This document shows, piece by piece, positions 1 to 11,596 of a DNA stretch of 64,000 bases; the first letter of the stretch is position 1; each line of letters opens with the position of its first letter. Source of the stretch: Golubevia sp. BC0850. Lineage: Eukaryota; Basidiomycota; Exobasidiomycetes; Golubeviales; Golubeviaceae. Below the pieces are notes generated by a model. It saw only the letters and a list, made by a program, of their open reading frames with translations, did not search any database and was not told the origin of the DNA. The stretch lies in contig JAAVVG010000010.1 of NCBI GenBank assembly GCA_012976225.1, positions 62,001-126,000 of the forward strand, in the 5' to 3' direction. The translations under genes were made by a program, and so were the position numbers.

Positions 1-257
1 GAGATGTCTCTCTTCCACCCTCTCCCTTTCTCATTCGAGCTTCGCCCATTTTTGTTATCTTCACATTGTTTTGAACCACACAGAAACATCCGGAATAAGT
101 TCAGATCTCATAGATCTCGCACGTGAACGTGAGCATTTATATTTAGATGCCGGTCGCGAACGGCTCTCCCTTGCCTTTTTTGCACTGCTTCTTCCTCTCA
201 GATCCAACACCCTCTCTCACTTTTTTTGGCTGGCCCTTTATAATTCAAGATATCAGG

Positions 258-2095
258 ATGTCTTTCTCTTCTTCTTCTTCCACCCCAACTTCTTCTCCAA
301 CGAGCATTTCTTCTTCTTCTTCTCCAAGGATGCCTTCGCAGCATTCTCATCTCTTCTCTCATGATCTTGCCAGGCGCAACTTTTCCTTTCCGTCTGAGAA
401 ACTCAACCACAATCCAACCACTTCAGCAGCATGCTCGATAGCAAGGCGGCGATGGGTTAAAAGAGGTGCTCTACTACTTCTAGCAATCTGTTTCGCCTCT
501 TTACTCCTCTGCACTACCAATCTTCCTCGCTCTTGGATCTCAACTCTTCCAACTTCCTCCACTTCCAAATCAACTTCAAATCTAATAGATGAAGATGGAG
601 TCGATTGGACCTTCGCTCAGGATTGTTCGATAGTGTATACCTGGGTGTGAGTGGTCCTTCCTTCAACAACAAGCCCAAAATAGCATCATCCTTTCCTCCC
701 ATCTCCCTTCTCCCCTCATGGGATCTGAGAGTTGAAGTTGAAGATGCCTTTTCTTGAGCAACTTTGAGTCGAAAGAGATAAATCTATGTTACATGAAACT
801 TGAGCTGCCTTACTGACTGGACCCTTTCTTCTCTATCTCTCTTCTCCTCCTTCCCCTTCTCCACCATTCTCTCCTTTCTCATTCTTCCCAAACATCAGAA
901 ATGGAAGTGAACCTGCTTACAGAGGTCAGCGAGCTGAAGTGGGTGGAGTGAAAGCCATCGATGGAGATAGGGACAGAGACAACGATGACCTTCGCTTTTC
1001 TCTGCGGGCTCTAGAGAAAAACATGCCTTGGCACCAAGGTAGCATCTTCATAGTCTCACCTTCTCCCCCGAGCTGGCTCAACTCCAACAACAAGAGGTGA
1101 GTACGAGGCATGGTGTCTCTTCAGAGGAAAGTGAGCTGACCGTCAGCCAATGTTTCGATCTCTTTCTTGCTTCTACAGAGTCAAATGGGTCGATCAGAAC
1201 TCTATTGTTCCAGAACAGTACCAGGTTAGCTTCAGCAAAGTCTTATTCTAAGGCTAACTTCTTGACGCTCTCCCTTGCTGACCTTCACGCGCCCTGTCTG
1301 ACTGTCTCTAATTACACCCAGCCGACCTTCAACACCAATGTCATCGAATCTTTCCTTCATCTAATCCCAGGTCTTACTGACAGGTTCATCCAGATCAACG
1401 ACGATACCATCATCTCTCATCCACTAGAACCAAATGAATTCTTCACCCCAGACGGAGGAGTCAGACTCTTCCTTGAGAACGGAGTCATTCATCCACCAAA
1501 GATTCCTGTCAACAGAATCTGGGTCGGAGCAGTTCATAGAACCGTCAGGACTCTCAAAGAAGCTTACGGAGATGAAGAGACCGGAGAAATTGAATCCAAT
1601 CCTCCAAGGTTCTTGAAGCATGCTCCTTTCGCCTACTTTCGAGATGTTCTAGCAGAAGTTCATGAATTGTTCAAAGAAGAGTTGGAAGAAACGTATTCTC
1701 ATCCTTTCAGACACGCTAGGGATGTGATTACACCGCTTCTTCATCACACCGTCTTAACTCAGGTGAGTAGTAGAGATCGACGACTCGTCTCTAAGATGTC
1801 GACTGACACCAACCCTTCTATCGCGTTGTTATCGATTTCGCAGGAAGGAAGGCAAATGGGAAGGCCTTGGTCCATCGCTTCCTCCTCAGAAGCAGCTCTC
1901 CTTCAGTGGACAACAGATCTTTACGCTAATGCGGACAAGCTGGACGAGGTTCTGGATCAAGATCCAGCATTTATCACCTTCAATGATGAGCTTGGGAAGG
2001 ATGACCACTCGAAAGACTTCAAGAGAGCTCAAAAGCAGCTCAAAATGGTCTACTCAGAAATGTGTGGAAGCTCTAAGAGTTCATTCGAGTTGTAG
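258..2095 (+). CDS. Stealth-family glycosyl-phosphotransferase, type II membrane protein
   Basis: Five exons fit: 258-646, 899-1096, 1179-1224, 1322-1762 and 1844-2095, joining in frame to 441 residues. The start at 258 is the ATG that opens a Ser-rich cytoplasmic tail; a further in-frame ATG lies at 147. A single hydrophobic segment (GALLLLAICFASLLL, about residue 70-85) suggests a Golgi type II anchor. Splicing the first intron creates YTWVNGSEP, the Stealth CR1 motif, followed by the DLRFSLRALEK stretch. CR2 appears as DRFIQINDDTIIS and a CR4-like AFITFNDEL lies near the C-terminus. Family knowledge: Stealth proteins transfer sugar-1-phosphates (bacterial capsule enzymes, animal GlcNAc-1-phosphotransferase, Cryptococcus xylosylphosphotransferase Xpt1). 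The exact sugar here is not visible. Family call is firm; substrate is unknown. Confidence 0.88.
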
Positions 2096-3188
2096 GATCT
2101 TCCTCTTCTTCTCTACTTCCCGTTCTTTATGGTTCCTCGGATTGATTATTTGATGGTCCCTATAATGAGGTCTGGTCGTTCGTTTCACACATTCATTTTG
2201 TACTCTTAATACGCAAGCATCGGTCTCTCGCTAGAAGAGCCAGTCTCTTTCCCCCCTAATACATGAGCTGGCCTCGCTTTTTCGAACTGAATCACTTTTG
2301 AGGCCTGTCAGTAATCGATTGAGACACTCAATACAGGCTCAAAGGGAGCTCCTTCAGATCCAATCGAACAGAGTAGGGGGCGAGTCAGCGCTAATCTGCG
2401 CTTCCTTGTCGCCACCTGCGCTTTTCTTTTCGTTAAAAAGGTAACCGCTTTTTTTTCTGGTTATTCTCCAGCATGATATCTCCAACTGAGTACGAGATTC
2501 TCCGCTCGCTCCACCGCTCTTCGCTGCCCTGCAGCTATTGCGCTATCGACACTGAAAGGTGGGAACAGTCTTCCTCCTCGAACCCCAAGCTGACAGAACT
2601 AGGATTATACTGTATCTTTAAATCTTAAACTAGTCCACCGTTTCTTCGAAACGGTTTCGGTGTGTGCTTAGTCGTCGTTTGAAAAGTTGTCTACCTCAAT
2701 TCCTCTGGCGAGTAGTGGGCTTTGGTCAGCAGAAGGTGGATCCATTCGAACTCTATGCACCCAATGAAGGTTTGCACTAAGACTCATTTTTCCAAGTAAA
2801 AGGAGAAAGTCGACACCCAGGAGAGAGTGAAATTTACTGAGCTTCTTACTCAATTTATACACTTTGACTTGTCGATTTCCCTGCCTCCATTTGTAACCCT
2901 CACCTTATCCCTCGAGGCACTTTGAGGATTCGAAGTAATCGGAAAGAAAGTAGAAATGACCAACAAAAGCTATTGGAAAGCAAGAGAGGGCCTGGTTTTG
3001 CTTCACTCATTAATCAATCCTCCCAATAGACGCCTCCCAAAACGAATTCTCCTTCAACTTGGTTGAAATTACTGAAGCCATTGAAAACCTGAGCGTAATC
3101 ATCGTCTGAGAGAGCAAGAGGAGATCAGAGTGGCAGGAGTTCAGGTGTTGAACTAGAGAATCGCGAACATGATGATGTGAAACTCACA
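2096..3188. other. intergenic, no gene recognised
   Basis: About 1.1 kb between the Stealth gene and a convergent F-box gene. Open frames are short and none resembles a known family or shows paired splice sites. It should contain both 3' untranslated regions. Confidence 0.5.
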
Positions 3189-3752
3189 CTAGCTGAATCT
3201 TTTAGCATACTTGCAAAAAGCGAGGATAACGTCTCTACAAGTGACAGAATTGACTCTACCTCCGAAGATTGGTCTTCCAGTTCCAACTACCTTGCACACT
3301 TCCTTTTTGAAGGAACCGGGAAAGACAGTGCTGGGAGGTTCGATGTCTAGTTTGATCTCCGAGACGGGAGGGTCGGTGGCGTTCTCAAATCTGGCTTTGA
3401 AATGTCTAATTCCGTGAATCCTGGCCGGATTGTAAGAGTCATTGCCGCTGGCGTACACGTAGGCAGACTTGTAATCAAGAGCACATCCGACGCTTGCGTT
3501 CTCTAGAAAAGGATTGATAAAACCTGCTGCACTCTTCGACAACTGATGAGAGGTTTGTAAGTCAGTTCCGACTTCAATTGACTTGAGTAAAGCTGGATTG
3601 ACATCCGAACGAAACATCTTCTCTGCCAAAGCTGGAAGATGAGTAAGATTCTTCGAGACTTGACTGACTATTTGGAACGTCTTGAGTTGGTAGTAAGTCA
3701 ACATGGGTAGGATGTGATCAGACCAAATTTGAACTGGAAATACACCAAGCAT
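3189..3752 (-). CDS. small F-box-like protein
   Basis: An open frame of 187 residues from the ATG at 3752. An F-box-like helix set begins almost at the N-terminus (IWSDHILPML, then QLKTFQIVSQVSKNLTHLP), followed by the FR that often ends this motif in basidiomycete F-box proteins. The rest has no recognised repeats; the C-terminal part has a motif DPPVSEIKLDIEP seen in style in fungal F-box proteins with a C-terminal alpha/beta segment. The frame stays open upstream of the ATG (to about 3990) with protein-like sequence, and a possible intron acceptor (TTCTGCAG) sits just before the F-box, so an additional 5' exon is likely and the true start may be farther out. Expected role is substrate recognition in an SCF ubiquitin ligase; the target is unknown. 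Confidence 0.5.
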   Translation of the reverse strand: MLGVFPVQIWSDHILPMLTYYQLKTFQIVSQVSKNLTHLPALAEKMFRSDVNPALLKSIEVGTDLQTSHQLSKSAAGFINPFLENASVGCALDYKSAYVYASGNDSYNPARIHGIRHFKARFENATDPPVSEIKLDIEPPSTVFPGSFKKEVCKVVGTGRPIFGGRVNSVTCRDVILAFCKYAKRFS

Positions 3753-4187
3753 GACTGGATTGGTGACCTGCAGAACCAATGAGTGAAAGAACTTGTCGAT
3801 TGAGTCTAAAGTCTTGATGATTGAAAATGGTAAGAAGTTGAAGACTCCGTGTAACCAGATTTCAGAGTTGGATAACAAGAAGTCAGAAAAGAGTTGTTTG
3901 AAGCTTTCTTGGAAGGAGATGCCATCTTTGGAAGAATTGAACGAAAAGAAGCGAAGAAGAAAAAAGGAGGCCCGAAATCTTGTTTTAAAGTGAGGTCGCG
4001 CGTGGCAACCAGCACGAACCCCTCCTCCTCAGATGATCCTGTGGAGCCAGAAGAAACTGAGTTCAAGTGATAGATACATTACAAGGATGCAGAATGAAAC
4101 AAGAGCAAGAAGCTTAATGAAGAGACAAAGAGATCTGAGAGTTGAGAGGAGGATAAGAGACAAGAAAAAGAAAAGGTTTTGGTTTGA
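3753..4187. other. 5' region of the F-box gene, possible extra exon
   Basis: On the minus strand about 3780-3990 reads as protein-like sequence with no ATG in that frame, which may be an upstream exon of the neighbouring F-box gene. No other gene is visible before the PEX7 stop codon at 4188. Confidence 0.3.
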
Positions 4188-5950
4188 CTACCACAAATGA
4201 GTTTCAGCATCCCAAGCACAACTAGCAATTCTATCAGGTTCAAAAAGACTCCAAGCAACAGCTGCAACGAATTCAGTATGACCATCATGAATTTTCCTCA
4301 AAGATTGATTTCCACCCATTGCAGCACTTCCAGTAGCACCATGTACAGCAGAATCAGTATCCCAAATTCTAGCAGTCATATCATAAGAAGCAGAAGCTAG
4401 TGTAGAAGGATTATGAGGAGACCAAGCAACTGATCTAACCGCATATTCATGACCTAAAAGTGCAGAAACCATTTGTCCTCCTTGACCTGTTACAAGTCCA
4501 GAACCTGGAGGAGCTTGAACTGAAGATCTTAGATCCCAAACTTTGATGGTTCTATCTGTTGACCCGGTAGCTAAAGTCATAGGTCGATATTTATTCCAAT
4601 CTAGGGATAACACTTCTCCTCCTACTGGTAGAGATGCTACTGGTCGAGGTTGATTTGCTAATTGATGTGGAGAGGCTCCTTGACCTGATCCATTGAGTTG
4701 TGATGAATGAGTTCGGAGATCAAAAAGTCGTAAATGTCCGTCTCCACAAGCTGTGGCTAGAAGATCTGGGGAATGAGGTGACCAAGAAACTCCGTAAACG
4801 CAACCTGTGTGAGAAGTCATGGAGAGAAGTGATTGCGGTCGTTCGGGATGCCACTGCATTTGAGGGGAGAGAAAAAAGAGAGTGGTTAGAAGCCATTAGT
4901 TGGATTCTGGAGAAATAGATCAAGAGTTGAGTGAATAGATCTTAGCTGAAGATGAGATTTCTTCGACACTCACAATCTTCGCGCTTCCGTCCCAACTTCC
5001 AGAGGCGAAGAGCTCCTTCTTGATATTGTTCCAGTTCAAAGAGAAAACTTCTCGCGAGTGTTCCGCATAATTCCTGATTGGATGGTCCTGGAGGAAAGAG
5101 AGAGGGAGGTAATTGGGAGGAAGGGGGACGATCGGCTTAGCTCTCAAAGCTTCAGAGGCGAAGCAAAGACTCTTGAACTTTCTCACTTCAGAGAATCAAG
5201 AACGTTCTCAAGAAGTTTGGGAGGTAGCATCCTACACAATCAATCAGCTCTGTGAGGAGATAGAAGGAGTATGCGTACCATCTCGATCTGCAGCTCTGAC
5301 CTACCTCTGTACTTGAAGCCTGATTTTCATGACAATTGCAGTTCCCTTTCTACTTTCACCCCTTCGAGAGTTGTCTCGGAATACTCACGTTCAAGGTGAC
5401 GTCCCACATCTTAATACTTCCATCCCCACTGGCAGTAGCCAATTGATTCTCATGAATTTCCGACCAGGCGACCGAGTAGAGCCCATCTTGAGTATCAAAA
5501 CTGGAGAATTCAGAAGGTTTCAGATTCGATCTGAAAGCTCCAAACAGATGGCGAGATAGCTTTTCAAGAAGGGAAGATTAAGAAGATCTCAAGCTACTCA
5601 CGATTTTTCCACATTAAGCCCAGGTTGAGGACCAGAAGAAGAGAGAAGATGAACTTTGCCATTTCCAACAAGTCCATACTGTCAAAGAAGAGAGCGAGAA
5701 AGATTGAGTTTTGAGTCTTCTAAAGGTAAGTTCTTATCTGTTCTTGTGGATTGAGGTTGTTACTAACGTTAGCGGCACCGGCTACAGCCAATCTACCTGG
5801 GAAGAAAGGAGACCAAGCTAAAGCATATCCAGCGTATCCTTGGGTTCTTGCTCTGGCTATTAGGTGAGAAGTTGACCCTGCCATACCAGGTCTAGGTCGA
5901 GGTGGTCCAGTTGGAGGTCCACCGCCTGGAGGTACAGGTGGAGCTGACAT
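4188..5950 (-). CDS. PEX7: peroxin-7, PTS2 import receptor (WD40)
   Basis: Cytosolic seven-bladed WD40 receptor that binds the N-terminal PTS2 signal of peroxisomal matrix proteins. The gene reads from ATG 5950 to the stop at 4188 in five main exons: 5950-5768 (Pro/Gly-rich leader then GYAGYALAWSPFFPGRLAVA), about 5680-5602 (YGLVGNGKVHLLSSS), about 5550-5400 (DTQDGLYSVAWSEIHENQ), about 5150-4975 (HPIRNYAEHSREVFSLNWN, KKELFASGSWDGS), and 4865-4188. The last exon carries the remaining blades (GEVLSLDWNKYRP, GSTDRTIKVWDLR, HEYAVRSVAWSPHNPS, SASYDMTARIWD) and ends CAWDAETHLW, as in PEX7 of other eukaryotes. The Pro-rich N-terminal leader of about 20 residues is longer than in yeast. Internal exon limits are approximate; the identification is very secure. 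Confidence 0.95.
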
Positions 5951-6150
5951 GCAACGAGCTTGAGACTAGATTGATGAAATTGGATAGGCTAGAAGAACAG
6001 AACAAATGATCTGATGTTTCCGATTTAAGAAGTTGAGGTAGATCAGGTCCTTTTGTGGGTGAGGCGGTGAGGCTGGAAGACAACCATACTGGTTCTTGTT
6101 CTCTCCATCTTCAAAGACCATCGAAAAGGTCAAACACTCCGCTATTCACA

Positions 6151-8673
6151 ATGGGTTAGTGAGGACTTTACTTTCAAATCAAGCAAGGAATTCCAACATC
6201 TTCAACTGACCCACGTTTATTGCTTTCCTTGAATCTAACTTGCTCGATGCATTCTCTTCCTCCTTCACGTCCCAGCTTTCAATTTTGGAGGTTCAAGCAA
6301 TAACAACAACGCAGACGGTAACAAGCCAGCAGGAACTGGCTTCAGCTTTGGAGCTCCAGCTCAACAGCCTGCTCAAGGTGCAGGTGCAGGTGCAGGTGGA
6401 TCAACAGGAGGAGGTGAGTAAGTTGGAAAGATCGAAGATGGTAAGGGTGGCAGGTAGCCAATTGGGAACCTCTCCTCTTTGGAATGCTTAACAGCTCCTA
6501 CTCGATTCCTGATTCTGTCCATCTATCTTGATTATGATCTACCTCAGGTCTTTTCGGTGGAGGAGGAGGAGGAGGAAACACTCTAGGAGGAACAATTCCA
6601 GCTAGCTCCAATCCTTCCTCACAACCTCCAGCTGCAGGTGGATTCTCCTTTGGTCCTCCAAAGCCAGCAGCTCCAGCAACTGGAACTACTGGTGGATTCT
6701 CTTTCGGTGGTGCTTCAAGTTTCGGAGGTGGATCGACAGCAGCAGCAGCAGCTCCAAGTGCAACACCAGCCAAACCTTCCTTCTCCTTTGGTGGTGCAAG
6801 TGCGAATCCAAGTGGGACTACAACTCCGGCTGGTCAACCTCCAGCAAATCTATTCGGTGGAGGAAGTGGAAATCTATTCGGAGCCAAACCTTCAGCTCCT
6901 AGCGCTGCTCCAGCTTCAGGAGGAGGATTGTTTGGTGGTGGGAACTCAGGAAGCAACACTCCAACTACAAGTGCAGCTCCTGCTCCTTCCAAAGCAGCAG
7001 GATTCTCATTCGCCCCACCATCAACTTCACAGTCTGCTTCAGGACCTAATTTCGGAGCTGCAACTCCAACGAGTACTGGAGGAGGATTCAGTTTTGGAGG
7101 AGGTTCTCTACCTCCAAAGCCTGCTTCTCCAGCTCCAGGTGCCGCTACCACTTCTACAGGAGCTGCACCAGGTACTTCAACTCCTTCCTTCGCAGCTCCA
7201 CCGGCTGGGGGCTTCTCCTTCGGCAAGCCTCCAGCGACTTCCGCTCCTGCCCCAGCTTCCTCAGCTCCAGCAACTTCACAAGCCACGCCTCTAGTCGCTC
7301 CAGCTCCAGTCAAACCAGCAGGAGGTTTCAGTTTTGGAGCTCCTCCATCTAACCCATCAAGTCAACCTGCAAAAGATAATGAGCCAGCCAATCCTTTCGC
7401 CAAACCTGCAGCTCCAGCATCTTCAACCTCAACTTCAGCTCCAGGAACCTCAGCGCCAACGCCAGCCCCTGCTGCTGCTTTGAGCTTTGGAAAACCAGCA
7501 ACTCCAGCTCCTGCTGCTACAACAACTTCAACTCCAGCTGCCCCTGCACCTGCTCCCTCCAGCGCAGCTCCTCCAGCAGGTCCTTCAGGATCGACGACGA
7601 CGACATCTCAGCCTGCCAATGCTCCTCCTCCTCCTTCCGCCCCAGCTCCAAATCTATTGAGGGGGCGCTCTCTAGAATCAATCGTAAACAAATGGCAGCA
7701 AGAGCTCGACACTTCTGTTAGGGAATTCAGTAGATTGGCTGGAGAAGTCAGAGGTTGGGACAATTGGTTGAGAAGAGGTGGTGAAGAGGTGAGTGAACTG
7801 TTCTGAGGTCTTGATACCTGTGTCGTCAAGATTTTGACTCTATGCTTTGTATCCCCTTATCAGATCGCTTCTCTAATGGCAGCTCTGACTGCTGCTGAAG
7901 CTCGCCAGTCAGCTATTGAAACTACTTTAGACTATGTCGAGACTCAACAAGCAGAGCTTTCGAACCTTCTAGATAGCTATGAAGAACAAGTCTCGGAGTT
8001 GTTGGAGAACGCTGCTCGTGGAGCTAGTGCTTATGGAGGAGGGGCTCAGAGTTTGGAACACGGCAAGGCAGAGAGTGAAAGGACAAGAACGTGAGTACTT
8101 TCCGCAGGAACGAAGAGCTGCGAACACGTATTCGATTCGAATCTTCAAAGCACCCTCAAAAGCTGACACCTCAACTCGTCCTGGTCTGCTCGCCATCTTC
8201 CTCCCTTCCCATGCAGCTACGCCCTTGCGGAGTCTCTAAACTCTCAACTAGATTCAATGTCACGAAACCTTTCCTCGATGATTTCAGAAGTCAATTCTCT
8301 TTCGGGTCTCTCTTCCAATTTCACAACATCTCGTTCAATCGCATCAGGAGCCGATCCTTCACATTCAGCAGTTCCAAACTCCAATTCCATTCAAGAAGAT
8401 TCGGTCTCACAAATCGTTTCGATTTTGAATGCTCATTTGGGTAGTTTGAAATGGATCGATGAATCTACAAACGCTTTGAAGGAGAGGGTCGAAAGATTTA
8501 GAAGAGGAACTGAAAGTTATGGAAGGTCAAATGGAGGGTATGATAATGAGGCAGCGAGGAGTAAAAGTAGAGGAAATACTCCTGGGGCTGGGGGTTGGAA
8601 GGAAGGTACTGGAAGTATGAGAAGTAGTGTGGGTCCAGGCGTGGGAAGTAAAAGGAGAGGATATGGACTTTAG
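6151..8673 (+). CDS. NSP1: FG nucleoporin Nsp1/Nup62
   Basis: Central-channel nucleoporin. Five exons join in frame to 688 residues: 6151-6154, 6276-6413, 6548-7788, 7864-8090 and 8217-8673. The first exon is only ATGG; splicing gives MAFNFGG, matching the conserved start of Nup62 proteins, whereas no ATG exists in frame in exon 2. Residues about 1-420 are a low-complexity domain rich in Ala, Pro, Ser and Thr with repeated FSFG, LFG and FGG units, the nuclear-transport-receptor docking repeats. The C-terminal third is the Nsp1 coiled-coil region (SIVNKWQQELDTSVREF, WDNWLRRGGEEIASL, LDYVETQQAELSNLLDSYE) that forms the Nup62-Nup58-Nup54 trimer and joins Nic96/Nup93. The tail after about residue 640 is basic and Gly/Ser-rich. 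Confidence 0.95.
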
Positions 8674-9311
8674 AATTTGTACTTTTCTTTTTCAAGTGCG
8701 TTCCTTTGTAACAAATGAAATATTGACGCTTCTGCCCTTCGATACTCTGATTGAAAATGGATTTCTGCTTGGAACGTTGGATGGCGACTATAGAAAAGCG
8801 CCACGATGTCAACATGTACAATATGTACTGCAGCCCAGCTAGAGCCATCAATGTAAATGGTCTAGAGGCAACCTCTACTCGCCCCCTCAACCTTTGAAAG
8901 AGGGAAGGAAAATGTTGAGAGAGAATGAGATGATCAAGAGTGGGAAGGTGATGCTCAGGACTTTGGAGATAAGAGAGACAAGCGAGTGATATGTGAGAAC
9001 CTCAAGATCCAGGTCCAAATTCGTCAGAATAGTTGACCGACTCGGAGGTTCACTCTTTTACTCCCTCGCAGTTCGCGAAATCAAAAGGAGAGACGTGTCC
9101 TTCGACTCTCGACTGGATCTCGCCTTTTCCACAATGATCAAGATTTGTTGTTGAAGTAGGAAAGATGTGGATTGTTCGTACGTGTCAACAAGCGAGAAGA
9201 ACTTCTTACAAAAGTTTGGAAGCAAGAGCTTAAAACTGGTGGGAAAGAAAAGATATGGAACCGATACAAAGGTTTGGAAATCGATACAGTCTTAGGAGAA
9301 CTTTGGGCATC
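8674..9311. other. convergent intergenic region
   Basis: About 640 bases between the NSP1 stop and the stop of the SPP-like gene on the other strand. No coding or RNA gene is apparent; both 3' untranslated regions should lie here. Confidence 0.5.
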
Positions 9312-11069
9312 TCAATCCATGTCTTCAAGTAAAGATTGGTGTTCCTCTTTTACATCAACTTTCTCACTGCCTTCCTCGACCTTCTTAGGTTTGTCTGCTC
9401 CCCACTTCTCATGATAAGACCAAAGCTTCAAAGATCCTTCTTTAGTGAAAGCGGCTCTGATCAACATGGCAATTGGAACCAGGATAGTTCCAAACCAACC
9501 AGGAGGAATTGAAGAGAAGAGACTTTCCATTGCCATTCTGGAAGGAGACCTGTTGTCGAAGAGCATGTCGTCCAACATTTGAAACTTGACGGGTAGGATG
9601 AGAGAAACCAAAAGAGTGATAGCATGAGTTGCAAAGAGAGTCAAAAGACCAGCTTTGAAAATTGGAGTCTGATGAATTGATAACCTTGGAATCGAGACAC
9701 AGGAAAGTTGAGTGGGTCTTTTACCTTGAGTATCGAATTTAGATTGGACTACTACTGGAGTTTCAGAGCCTTGAGAGTTCTCGACTTTGATGACTTCAGT
9801 TGGGTTTTCTGGGACGGTAGAAGGGTTTGAGATGTCGGTGGCGGCGAGAGTAATGCCAGCGTTGATGGAATCGTATCTGTAACCCAGAGCGATGAGAGCT
9901 GCTGGAATAATGTTTGAGATCTGGATCAAGTCAACAAAGGAGAGGGAGGGAGGGATATAGGTAGGTGGAACCAAAGTTAGCACAGAGTGGTGATGGCAAA
10001 AAAAGGAACCAAGAGTGACAAGGTACTCACAATCCACATATAAGGTCTGATAGCATAGAACAATTTCTCAGATGCTTTGTCTTCTGCTAAAGCTTTTCCC
10101 CAAGATTCCATGGCAGAAGTCCCATCTCCTGAAGCAGAAGGAGAACTGCTGTGGTCAACAGTTCTTCTCTCCACCTCATTTGCTATAGCGATGAAAATAG
10201 CACCAACGAAGGTGCAGAACATCACGTATAAGATAGGAGCCATCATCAATCCTCTGAAAGAGATGAATTTCCTTAGAACGACTGCATTTAGTCGGATCAG
10301 GTTTCCTCCAAAGATGACGGCCAAGAATGTTGGAATGATGAGACTATCGATTGGTAGATAGAAGACTAGGAAGATGTAGAGAGCTGGAACTAAGGCGACC
10401 AGGAAGAACTTGAAGGAGGGAACGGCGAACTTGTAGGTTCGGAACCCTTTGGCGATGAACTGAGAATTGGTCTTTGAATCTGAACGACCAACGAAGATGT
10501 TTTGATTTGAGATTGGAACAGTGCTGAAGATCTGTGAAAGCAAAGAGTGAAAGGAAGTCAGGAGAGTCAGCGACTTTGAGTGGCAGTGCACGCGTGAATC
10601 GAGTCCACCAGGTCGCTGGTTATCTCTTCGCAACTCACCAGAAGCAATCCTATCAAACAGAGGTAGTACTGAGCCACGTTTTCTCTAAGCAGAGTCAAAG
10701 TTGGGCAGAGTTTCATATCAGCAGTTCCGAACAGGAAAAGTTCGGGAACGAGGACCACGAGGATGGAGAAAAGGCTCATTCCAACCTTCTTGGAAATCGA
10801 GTGCTTTGGTAAAGCCTCGATGGCTTTCTCTTTCTCTTCCTCGTTGACTTCTTGAGAATCATAGAGTTGAAGAGCTCTCCATTTGTTCAGAAGCGATTGA
10901 GACGCTCCTGGTAATTGAATCAGGATTGCTGATGAGACGAGAATTGGTAGAAGCTGCGCACAAGATGAGATGATGAGAGAGTCGGTGAAAGGTCGAGATG
11001 AGTTAAGGTCAAGGTCAGACTCACCAAATAGAATTGCTCCAAAGGTTTCAAATCGTTCTCTCCAGCCAT
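9312..11069 (-). CDS. signal peptide peptidase-like membrane protein lacking catalytic motifs
   Basis: Multi-exon gene from ATG 11069 to stop 9312: first exon MAGENDLKPLEQFYL, then about 10953-10645, 10530-10030 and 9930-9312. It encodes a polytopic membrane protein whose order matches the A22/SPP family: an N-terminal membrane segment, a helix pair, then LYVMFCTFVGAIFIAIAN where SPP has the YD motif, IISNIIPAALIALGYRYD where SPP has GLGDxxIPGxxxALxxRFD, and IPPGWFGTILVP where SPP has QPALLYLVP, followed by the SYHEKW tail equivalent to SPP's FSYEE. Both aspartates are replaced (by V and S) and PAL reads PGW, so proteolysis is not expected. Exons are open with canonical splice sites, so it looks functional. 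It may chaperone or retain membrane clients in the ER, but that is inference. The remote homology rests on motif order and wants a profile search. Confidence 0.6.
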
Positions 11070-11575
11070 TTCTGAAGAAAGCCAAAGATGGAGATGGTCA
11101 AGAAGAAGAAGGGACCTCCGAAAGAAAGGGAATCTTGAGACCAGCCGGCGGCTGCCGGTCACCGCGTGGACCTCCTTCTCCACTTTTCGATGTTCTAAAC
11201 AAGCTTGAGCGCTGAGGCACTGAGAATTGTACGTGTTCAGAACTAATAGATGAGACCAGGTCCTGGAGGTTTTGTTAGCCGAAGGGAATTGGTGGAGAGT
11301 TGGAAGAGCTGAAGTGAGAAATGACTAGTTGACTTATAATGGTCGATGATTGAGGTTCTTTCTTCTTTTGCTTTTTTGGAAGGGAGATGGTAGAAGATTA
11401 GATGTCGACGAGATAATTGAAGAGCTGAGATTCGGCTTTGCTAGAAGATTAGACCTGGGGAAAGGGGAGGAAACGGGGCAATGGGGGAGGTTCAAGGTCA
11501 GACGAGACAAATAACTACCTTCAAACAAGATTTTCAACTCACAATACGAAGCTTTCATTCTGATATTTCGACCTC
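11070..11575. other. upstream region of the SPP-like gene
   Basis: About 500 bases between the SPP-like gene start and the 3' end of the F-box gene, both on the minus strand. No further gene seen; it should hold the SPP-like promoter and the F-box 3' untranslated region. Confidence 0.4.
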
Positions 11576-11596
11576 TCAGAACCCAGGCTCTGAGTC

